Of a DNA stretch of 12,829 nt, positions 5,808 through 11,495 are shown piece by piece (position 1 is the stretch's first letter; each line of letters opens with the position of its first letter). Under the pieces are notes generated by a model, which saw nothing but the letters and a program-made list of their open reading frames with translations, made no database searches and was not told the origin of the DNA. The position numbers were made by a program, and so were the translations under genes. The stretch is from Thermoprotei archaeon (GTDB lineage Archaea > Thermoproteota > Thermoprotei_A > Sulfolobales > Fervidicoccaceae): assembly GCA_022759165.1 (NCBI GenBank), contig JAEMPT010000028.1, forward strand, positions 1 through 12,829, read 5' to 3'.

Positions 5808-8590
5808 TGCCAAGCCGCCTCCAACCGTTCTTCCTCAACCAGAGAGGTGCCGCCCCTTTTCTTCACTCTGAGAACTGAGTCTCCAGCCTGTTTGAGGCTC
5901 TCTTCATGAGTAACCACTATTATCTGGGTTCCTTTGCTGGCAGATATGGCGTCCCTAAGCACATCAGCCAAATACCTTACTCTCTGTTCATCGAGATAGA
6001 TTGTGGGCTCGTCGAGGACGATGAACCCCGCCCTATTGTACCCACCATATAGTTCGTCTACAACTCTTTGGGCAGCGAAGATGAAAGAAAGATAGAGGGC
6101 AACCTTTTCCCCTCCGCTTGCCTGGTCTAATGATACTTCTATATCCTCGTTTGTGTTTACAAGCGATATGTTAAATGATTCATCTATTTTTACATACCCG
6201 TATGACTGCTCGAAGTCACTGTAAATTTCCGATATCCATCGACGGAGGAGGATAGTAGCGCTTTGCATCAGCATAGAGGGTAAACCGCCTTCCCTTTCGT
6301 AAAGGGATCTAACTTTTAGAAGGACTTTGAGCTCGTAGATCGCGGTTCCGAGGGATCTGCTGAGCTCTTCTAAGTAGTTTTTCTGTTGCTTGAGGATTCT
6401 AGTTCTATTGTTCAGCGAACCGATGGTTCCTTTTATCTCGGAGATCTCAGATTCTACGTTTCTAAGAGAAGTGTTCAATTCTTTCAGCCTATCTTCTAGC
6501 TTGGCCTTTTCAGATATGAGCCCTTCAACCTCAGAGGCCCTTTTCCTTAGATCTGAAATCTGTCCCCTGAGAAACTCGATTTTTCCCTTGACTTCGGATA
6601 ACTCTGCCGCCTTCGCCTCTGGCTGCAGTTCACTGATTTTTTTCTCGAGTTGGGATATCTTCTTTCTCAATGCTTGGAAATCCTCAGCTTGAATGGATGG
6701 GTTATCTCGAATTATGCCCTCCTTGAGGGATACAGCTCTCTTTAAAGCCTCTTCCAGCGCAGGAATTTCTCCGGCCTCAATGGTTTCGGGTGAGATACTC
6801 AATTCAGGGAGTTCGTAGGATCTTTCGATAAGCGTCCTCTTGGTATTATCAGCCAAACGAATTAGGTTGTAGAATTCTGATAAGTTTTCCTTCTTGTTTC
6901 CCAGGGATGTCAGCTCTGCCTCCATTGTCTCGAGTTTTTTAACCAGGTTTTCAGCCTTTAAGGAAGTAAGCTTCTCTCTAACGGAGTTCATTTCTCCAAG
7001 CATTGCCATTGATCTGTTTACCTCGTTGTAAAGAGAGGTCAGCGTATTTAGCTTATTGCTAAGATCGGCCAGCTCGGCTTTATCCACGGCCAGCTCCTCC
7101 TTATACTTTGAAATGATGTTGGCCTTATGTCCTTCATCTAGATCCCTCCCACAGACAGGGCATTTACCCTGTGCTTGCGATAGCTCCTCGATCGACCTCT
7201 CAAGCCTAGAGATTTCGCTTTCAAGCACTGCGACTCTACTGCTAGCTACTTGAAGCTCCCTTGAAATGCAATCGCCAACTTCCTTGAGGGAGGTTTGGAT
7301 ATCCTCCGTATCCGATCTGCATCCCGATACCATGGAAATGTTGGTGATGATCGATTTTGCTTCCTTCTCTTTCTCCTCAAGCGCTTTTTCGAGCATATAA
7401 GTATCCTGGATCTCCTTCTTGAGGATCCCTCTTTCCACTTCTAGCTCCCTAGTTTTCCTATCGATCTCGCTGTTCAGCAATTCCACCTGCTTTTCCATAT
7501 CGTCTATACTACCATTGAGCCCCAGCTTCGAGGCCCTTGGAATAATCTCTCTGAGACTCTTAAGGTATGACTCTAGATTTCCTGTGACTTCTAAGTAAAG
7601 ACCTAACTTCTCCTTTAACTTGAGCTCCTCCAATTGTTTTTTCAGCCTTTCCCCTTCTTCAACCTCTCTTAGAAGCATTTTCTCCCTATCTTCTAGCTTC
7701 TTGAGCTCATTTTCAACTTCACTGAGCTGCTTTTGGGAATTAATGGCTTCAGAAAGCCTCGATGTAATGCTGCCTAGTTTAGCGGTCGTTGAGTCCTTTT
7801 CCTCCTCTATTTCCGTCTTCGCTTCCACTAGCTCCTTTTCCCTAACGGAGAGATCTCTGATAGTATTCGCTATTTCACCTTCTTCCTTCGTCAGCCTAGA
7901 GATGCTGTCTTCCACTGCCTTGAGGTTGCTTTCTGCTTCTTTCAGGTCCTCTTCGGTAACCTTGTAACTCTGCTTTATTGGAGCAAAATATTCGGGTAGA
8001 GTACTAGATGTTGGGGGCTGAAGTGTTACTGTGAGGTTTTTCATTTTCTCCCATGCCTTGATATAAGCGCTCAGTCCAAGGAGGTTCATGAGGAATTCTA
8101 TTTTATCTTTCCCAGCAGAGGATAATGCTTCTCCTATTTCTTCAAGTCTTCCCTGATTAAGTATTATGAGGTCGATTAAGATCCTCTTAACGTTCTTATC
8201 TTTGAACGATTCGGTATCTGAAAAAAATATGAGGTTGCTTAACTTCCTAGTAACTTCTTCGGATCCAGAAGCGATTTGTTGCTCTTTTCCATCTTTTTCC
8301 ACATATAGGACGTCATAGCCACCTTTTTTCTTTGACCTGTATCTTTCGACCCTGTATCTTCTAACCCCATTGCTTAGCGTCAACGAAACGATGAACTCTC
8401 TCCTATTTCTATGAATAGCGTTGATTATTGTTGTATCGGGGATCTCGCCTAGGAGGGCGAAATAGATAGCCCTAACGATGCTCGATTTCCCGGCTCCATT
8501 CTCCCCAACTATAACGGTGATGCCGTCTGAGAAGGAGACCTCGGTTTTCTTGCCGTAGCTGTAGAAGTTCTCCAATACGAGCTTTTCCAA
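5804..8590 (-). CDS. rad50: Rad50 ATPase of the Mre11-Rad50 complex
   Basis: An SMC-like ATPase that, with Mre11, binds and tethers broken DNA ends. From L1 (family N-terminus LEKLVLENFYSYG): Walker A GENGAGKSS (29-37), Q-loop NQGR near 145-148, a long heptad coiled coil, the zinc-hook CPVCG with C477 and C480, a second coil, signature SGGEK at 825-829, Walker B/D-loop IVLDEP at 857-862 with YLDE after it, and H-loop His at 895. Length 928 residues fits archaeal Rad50 (about 850-900). The start is uncertain. The frame stays open to a GTG at 8678-8680, giving 30 extra basic residues overlapping mre11 by 65 bases, but no ribosome binding site precedes that GTG. TTG at 8588-8590 matches the family start, although it also lacks a good site at the right distance; GGGGTGA lies 27 bases before it. 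Confidence 0.93.
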   Translation of the reverse strand: MEKLVLENFYSYGKKTEVSFSDGITVIVGENGAGKSSIVRAIYFALLGEIPDTTIINAIHRNRREFIVSLTLSNGVRRYRVERYRSKKKGGYDVLYVEKDGKEQQIASGSEEVTRKLSNLIFFSDTESFKDKNVKRILIDLIILNQGRLEEIGEALSSAGKDKIEFLMNLLGLSAYIKAWEKMKNLTVTLQPPTSSTLPEYFAPIKQSYKVTEEDLKEAESNLKAVEDSISRLTKEEGEIANTIRDLSVREKELVEAKTEIEEEKDSTTAKLGSITSRLSEAINSQKQLSEVENELKKLEDREKMLLREVEEGERLKKQLEELKLKEKLGLYLEVTGNLESYLKSLREIIPRASKLGLNGSIDDMEKQVELLNSEIDRKTRELEVERGILKKEIQDTYMLEKALEEKEKEAKSIITNISMVSGCRSDTEDIQTSLKEVGDCISRELQVASSRVAVLESEISRLERSIEELSQAQGKCPVCGRDLDEGHKANIISKYKEELAVDKAELADLSNKLNTLTSLYNEVNRSMAMLGEMNSVREKLTSLKAENLVKKLETMEAELTSLGNKKENLSEFYNLIRLADNTKRTLIERSYELPELSISPETIEAGEIPALEEALKRAVSLKEGIIRDNPSIQAEDFQALRKKISQLEKKISELQPEAKAAELSEVKGKIEFLRGQISDLRKRASEVEGLISEKAKLEDRLKELNTSLRNVESEISEIKGTIGSLNNRTRILKQQKNYLEELSRSLGTAIYELKVLLKVRSLYEREGGLPSMLMQSATILLRRWISEIYSDFEQSYGYVKIDESFNISLVNTNEDIEVSLDQASGGEKVALYLSFIFAAQRVVDELYGGYNRAGFIVLDEPTIYLDEQRVRYLADVLRDAISASKGTQIIVVTHEESLKQAGDSVLRVKKRGGTSLVEEERLEAAWQ

Positions 8591-8615
8591 CTTAAATGGA
8601 GCCGAGGACGTTTTC

Positions 8616-9890
8616 TCACCCCATAAATTTTCCCAGACCTGCTTCAGATAGGTTCTTCTTCTGAGTCGAACTTTCCGCACTGGACTTGGGCCATTCCTTC
8701 AGAGCCTTATCCCAATATTCCTTCTTACTAGTAATCTCTTTAGCTATTTCCCCACATTGCTGTTCATCGGACATGGATAAGCAGTTCTTAAGTTCTATTA
8801 TGAGCCGCGCGATATGCTCATCTCCTACTAATGCATTAACTATCTTAAGCTCGTTCATAGAGCCACTTGTCCCATATTCGATAGAAGAAGTTTCGGCCTT
8901 TGAAGGATTTAAAATTAGGTTCGTCATAACACCTTGCTTCTGCCACCTATCAACATGCGGCCTAAGCGCCTTCTTTATAGAATCTATTTCATCGCTCAGT
9001 TCAATGTGTATTACCGGCATCTTATCAGAGTAGAGCTGGGCTAAATATTTCTCCACCTCTGCTACTAGGTTCTGAACCTCCTTCTCGGACGAGATACCAA
9101 ACTTTTCCTGTGGCCTGATATCAAGGTTAACCTGATGGACTAAGGGCTCCCTTGAGCTGAGGTCAACTATGTAGAACCCTTTTCCTTTCTTCTTCCAATC
9201 ATCTATTTCATCCCTCGAAATAATCTCAAGGCTACCAGGATATGCCAGGATTCCATCCTTAACGTTGTTAATTATTCTCCTGTGAATATGACCTAAAGCG
9301 TAATAATCAATATTACTTGGCAAGGAATCCAGACTATGCCCTTCAGCGATTGGAAAGATCTCCTTTATAGAAATATGCGATACCATTATGTTCCTTCCTT
9401 GCTCGGTTCGGGCAATTTCATTGATCCTCTTCATAATTTCTTGTCCTTGCTTAAGCCCTCTCGGTCCCCTGATAGCCCCAAGGCCAAAGAAGTTCAGCTT
9501 CACCCCGTCTTCTTCAATATTGAGCTCGTGTTCTCTCTTAACGAAGTGGCGAAGATGGTAAACACCGTTGAGATATCTGGATACGAGATCTGTTGCTGTT
9601 ATGTCAGATTCCGCTGCAGTGTCATGGTCACCGTTCACCAAAATAATCCTCCCACCTGAACTGAGAAACTCCTTCACCGATTCCTTGAAGGAAGCGAGAG
9701 TGAAATTCGACGGCCTTGGCCTGTCAAATAGGTCGCCTGATATGATGAGGATTTTCAAATGCTCCGAAATAATGAAGTCCAACATTTGTCTGAATGCTTC
9801 GTCTATGTCCCTGTCCCTCTCTTCGCTTGCAATTCTCTGGAAAGATTTGCCCAGATGTATGTCAGCTGCATGCGCTATCAAAACCATCAT
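8616..9890 (-). CDS. mre11: Mre11 DNA double-strand break repair nuclease
   Basis: A 424-residue calcineurin-like phosphoesterase that cuts DNA at broken ends in complex with Rad50. Metal-site motifs appear in order: HAADIHLG (D10, H12), ISGDLFDRP (D53), NGDHD (88-90), VSHIS (H172) and LGHIHRR (H201, H203), then the YPGS motif at 217-220 that follows the core. The Asn of the usual GNHD, itself a metal ligand, is Asp88 here; His89 is kept. The capping domain (about 260-330) and a Rad50-binding C-terminal helix region follow. The first ATG (9888-9890) is used, with GGGTG four bases upstream; a second ATG follows at once. This is the first gene of the resection operon, with a TATA-like box about 65 bases upstream. 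Length is in the normal archaeal range. Confidence 0.93.
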   Translation of the reverse strand: MMVLIAHAADIHLGKSFQRIASEERDRDIDEAFRQMLDFIISEHLKILIISGDLFDRPRPSNFTLASFKESVKEFLSSGGRIILVNGDHDTAAESDITATDLVSRYLNGVYHLRHFVKREHELNIEEDGVKLNFFGLGAIRGPRGLKQGQEIMKRINEIARTEQGRNIMVSHISIKEIFPIAEGHSLDSLPSNIDYYALGHIHRRIINNVKDGILAYPGSLEIISRDEIDDWKKKGKGFYIVDLSSREPLVHQVNLDIRPQEKFGISSEKEVQNLVAEVEKYLAQLYSDKMPVIHIELSDEIDSIKKALRPHVDRWQKQGVMTNLILNPSKAETSSIEYGTSGSMNELKIVNALVGDEHIARLIIELKNCLSMSDEQQCGEIAKEITSKKEYWDKALKEWPKSSAESSTQKKNLSEAGLGKFMG

Positions 9891-9954
9891 ATTACACCCT
9901 TGATTTCAATGATGCAAAGATTCACCGTCGGTCTTAGAAAGCTTAGGAAAAGAA

Positions 9955-9965
9955 AATATAAAAAC
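9955..9965 (-). promoter_or_regulatory. TATA box of the mre11-rad50-nurA-herA operon, with T-rich cren7 terminator
   Basis: The minus strand reads TTTTTATATTTTCTTTTCC here. TATA placement predicts transcription start near 9935 and a leader of about 45 nt before mre11. The same T-rich run lies just after the cren7 stop codon (9983), on the same strand, so it can also end cren7 transcripts. Read-through from cren7 into the operon is possible. Confidence 0.45.
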
Positions 9966-9982
9966 ATAGATACCCGAAAGTG

Positions 9983-10165
9983 TCAAAATTCCGGGTAGTC
10001 GTCGGGAACTCTGGCCCTGAAGTATTGCTTAGTGACTGGGCTCTGAAAGAGGCCCATCTTTATTCCTTTTCGTCCGCTAGGGGTCAGCTTCCATACCTTT
10101 ATTGGAATTAGCTCGACGTCCTTTCCCGTAGTTTTATCCTTTACCTTAACTGGCTTTTTCTCCAT
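9983..10165 (-). CDS. cren7: Cren7 chromatin protein
   Basis: A 60-residue DNA-packing protein of the Cren7 family, found in crenarchaea, with an SH3-like fold that binds the minor groove, kinks DNA and constrains supercoils. The sequence closely follows Sulfolobus Cren7 over its whole length: KPVKVK at the N-terminus, then KVWKLTPSGRKGIKMGLFQ (23-41) and the C-terminal YFRARVPDDYP (48-58). Residues matching the known DNA contacts include W25, L27, P29, R32, K33 and L39-F40. Length is identical to the family norm. The ATG start has only a weak GAGGG nine bases upstream and a leader of about 12 nt from a TATA-like box at 10199-10207. It lies 92 bases upstream of mre11 on the same strand and diverges from a small unknown gene. 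Confidence 0.95.
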   Translation of the reverse strand: MEKKPVKVKDKTTGKDVELIPIKVWKLTPSGRKGIKMGLFQSPVTKQYFRARVPDDYPEF

Positions 10166-10197
10166 GGCAATGCCCTCTGTGTTAACTATGATGCAAC

Positions 10198-10207
10198 AAA
10201 TTTATTA
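10198..10207. promoter_or_regulatory. TATA-like element that may serve both divergent genes
   Basis: Plus strand AAATTTATTA; minus strand TAATAAATTT. Read leftwards it predicts a start near 10177, twelve bases before the cren7 ATG. Read rightwards it predicts a start near 10229-10232, which coincides with the GTG of the next gene and would give a leaderless mRNA. No other good TATA candidate lies in the 66-bp spacer. Shared use is inferred. Confidence 0.45.
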
Positions 10208-10231
10208 CTGTTTCGCTGAACCTAATAAACG

Positions 10232-10486
10232 GTGGGCATCTTGGGAGTTTGCGATGAAACAGACGTTGTAATCGAAGATATAACAAAATGCACGGAGCAC
10301 CCTCTAACTATAATAGTCGATCTAATGAAGTGCGCGAAGGAAACGGGTAGAAAATACTCGGTCAGGGTCCCCTATGGGAGTGTGCCGATGAACCTTCTGA
10401 TGGAATACGCAAAAAGGATAGGCGTCTCGGTAGACTTTACTTCAGAGGATGAATACTCTAAGTTCACGTTTTATGCTAGGTCTTAG
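10232..10486 (+). CDS. uncharacterised small protein, possibly TusA-like fold
   Basis: An 84-residue soluble protein that I do not recognise with certainty. It starts at GTG 10232, predicted to lie at the 5' end of a leaderless transcript; a TTG at 10241 preceded by GGTGG is an alternative. The order strand-helix-strand-helix-strand-strand is suggested by LTIIVDLMKCAKETG (25-39), KYSVRVPYG (41-49), MNLLMEYAKRIGVSVDFTS (53-71) and KFTFYAR (77-83). This resembles the alpha/beta sandwich of TusA/SirA-like proteins, but the family's N-terminal CPxP motif is absent. Three Cys (7, 20, 34) are present without a clear metal motif. It has clean coding features and no overlap. The gene diverges from cren7 and precedes a nitroreductase gene by 62 bases. 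Function unknown; the fold resemblance is a weak inference. Confidence 0.7.
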   Translation: MGILGVCDETDVVIEDITKCTEHPLTIIVDLMKCAKETGRKYSVRVPYGSVPMNLLMEYAKRIGVSVDFTSEDEYSKFTFYARS

Positions 10487-10511
10487 TATTTCTCTTCTTA
10501 ACAATTCAACG

Positions 10512-10521
10512 CTTATATTTA
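10512..10521 (+). promoter_or_regulatory. TATA box of the nitroreductase gene
   Basis: CTTATATTTA is centred near 10517, so transcription would begin at about 10541-10545. This is only a few bases before the GTG start at 10549, so the mRNA is probably leaderless or nearly so. An ATG at 10544 is out of frame and not used. Confidence 0.5.
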
Positions 10522-10548
10522 TCTACAAGCTTCGCTGATTATTATGCG

Positions 10549-11175
10549 GTGGAGGATTTGGGTGCTAATTCACATGATTTAATAGAATTGATAAGGTCGA
10601 GAAGGAGCATAAGGTGGTTCAAGCAGGAAAATATACCTGAGGAAGACCTAACTAGGATTTTAGAGGCTGGAATCAGGGCTCCAACGGCAAGCGGTGGAGA
10701 GCAGTGGATGTTTGCAGTCATAAAGGACGAGAGTAAGAGGAAAGTATTCCATGATTTCATAAGGAGGGGGCAAATGATATACCTCTCACGGATGCTCAAG
10801 AACCCTCTTAAAGAGGAGGAACTCAGAAAATGGGAGACAATGTTCGATAAGGGTATTTACCTTGCTCCCATATACATAATAGGGATGCTTAATTTCAACA
10901 GGAGAACGCTCACGGATGAATATCTGCTATATGAGTACCTTTGGGGTGTAGAGAGCGTTTCTTTAGCTTTGGAGAACATGATGCTGTCTGCTTGGTCTCT
11001 AGGATATGGGACGGTTTGGCTTGCGGTCCCCAAGCTACTGGAAGAGGAGCTCAAAAGCGCCTTGAATCTGCCGCCAAACACTTCCTATGTGGGGGCATTA
11101 GCATTAGGCAGACCAAACGAGCAACCCCAGCTCCGTCCAAGGCAACCGCTCGAGAGTTCTGTTATATTTTTCTGA
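10549..11175 (+). CDS. nitroreductase-family flavoprotein
   Basis: A 208-residue FMN-dependent oxidoreductase of the nitroreductase superfamily (PF00881), expected to be a soluble homodimer using NAD(P)H or a similar donor. The N-terminal LIRSRRSIRWF (14-24) carries the Arg/Ser residues that grip the FMN phosphate. APTASGGEQW (44-53) matches the APSxxNxQPW motif with Asn and Pro changed. The late motif AWSLGYGTVW (148-157) and ALGRP (185-189) complete the fold. GTG at 10549 is chosen because it fits the family N-terminus and sits just behind the predicted transcription start. The natural substrate cannot be told; the superfamily also includes dehalogenases, dehydrogenases and flavin-cleaving enzymes. 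The stop codon is followed after one base by an IS605-type right end. Confidence 0.88.
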   Translation: MEDLGANSHDLIELIRSRRSIRWFKQENIPEEDLTRILEAGIRAPTASGGEQWMFAVIKDESKRKVFHDFIRRGQMIYLSRMLKNPLKEEELRKWETMFDKGIYLAPIYIIGMLNFNRRTLTDEYLLYEYLWGVESVSLALENMMLSAWSLGYGTVWLAVPKLLEEELKSALNLPPNTSYVGALALGRPNEQPQLRPRQPLESSVIFF

Positions 11176-11176
11176 C

Positions 11177-11250
11177 GTGAACTACCCCGCTCTTGCGAAC
11201 GGGGCATCCTCACCTCACGATGAGGAGTTCCTATCCACGGGCTTTAAGGG
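11177..11250 (-). mobile_element. IS200/IS605-type right end with omega-RNA-like scaffold, no tnpB
   Basis: Read on the minus strand the segment ends in GCCCCGTTCGCAAGAGCGGG followed by GTAGTTCAC. A GCCCCG/CGGGGT hairpin then TAGTTCAC is the typical IS200/IS605 right end. A second hairpin CCTCA-TCG-TGAGG precedes it. Upstream, AAGCCCGTGG and GGAACTCCTC resemble the 3' scaffold of TnpB-associated omega-RNAs. The last 14 bases match the end at 212-225 exactly. No transposase or TnpB frame is visible to the right as far as 11495. The end abuts the nitroreductase stop codon, so the position where an omega-RNA guide would be read covers the last codons of that gene. Confidence 0.6.
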
Positions 11251-11278
11251 CAGTCCCGAACCAGAATGAAGAATATTC
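11177..11278 (-). ncRNA. possible solitary omega-RNA-like transcript
   Basis: A TATA-like box at 11299-11308 on the minus strand predicts a transcript starting near 11278 and running through both hairpins to the TAGTTCAC end, about 100 nt, with the flank beyond 11177 as the guide-like segment. This is an inference from promoter placement and structure; expression is unknown, and the segment may instead be a silent element relic. Confidence 0.3.
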
Positions 11279-11298
11279 AGAGAAGCATTATAGTTTAC

Positions 11299-11308
11299 TA
11301 TTTATAAA
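11299..11308 (-). promoter_or_regulatory. TATA-like box upstream of the IS605-type end
   Basis: The minus strand reads GGTTTATAAATAG, close to the archaeal TATA consensus. It points toward the right-end scaffold with nothing else to transcribe before the nitroreductase gene. The TTTATAAA core is itself palindromic, so rightward use is also possible. Confidence 0.4.
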
Positions 11309-11438
11309 CCAACCGCGCTTAGGGCAAACAAAGACATATACTTCAGGGATTTTGAGTAAAATAGTTCCTTTCTCTCAACTCTCAAGTCCTTCAATATTTT
11401 TTGATACTAAAAAAGCATTTCTATAAGGAGGCTATCCA

Positions 11439-11464
11439 TCTCCTCTCTAACGAAAGGAGATTTT
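11439..11464 (+). terminator. hairpin plus T-run, possible terminator
   Basis: TCTCCT (11439-11444) and AGGAGA (11455-11460) form a 6-bp stem with a 10-base loop, followed directly by TTTT. It resembles a bacterial intrinsic terminator on the plus strand and would stop transcripts from the nitroreductase side. The T-run is short, so this is tentative. Confidence 0.3.
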
Positions 11465-11479
11465 CGTCCCTTAACCTCC

Positions 11480-11493
11480 AAAAAGTTAAAAAA
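11480..11493 (-). terminator. oligo-T terminator of the preA-like gene
   Basis: Directly after the TAA stop (11496-11498) the minus strand reads ATTTTTTAACTTTTTGG, giving T6 at 11488-11493 and T5 at 11480-11484. This is a normal archaeal terminator pattern. Confidence 0.5.
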
Positions 11494-11495
11494 TT

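Larger units (their letters stand above)
11191..11495. other. intergenic region between nitroreductase and preA-like genes
   Basis: About 300 bases without a credible protein gene. The left part (to about 11250) is the IS605-type end, followed by a minus-strand TATA box. The middle (11310-11430) shows nothing recognisable. The right part holds a hairpin (11439-11460) and the T-run terminator of the minus-strand gene. Confidence 0.5.

Noticed and set aside
7620..7967. 115-codon Ser/Phe-rich plus-strand frame opposite rad50
   Set aside because: It is the mirror of the Glu/Lys-rich coiled coil of Rad50; such antisense frames are expected and carry no evidence of their own.
10544..10546. ATG just before the nitroreductase gene as start codon
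   Set aside because: It is out of frame with the nitroreductase and leads to no sensible product; GTG at 10549 is in frame and fits the family N-terminus.
11193..11426. 77-codon plus-strand open frame in the spacer after the nitroreductase gene
   Set aside because: It starts inside the IS605-end hairpin, shows biased low-quality composition and no recognisable motif or ribosome binding site.
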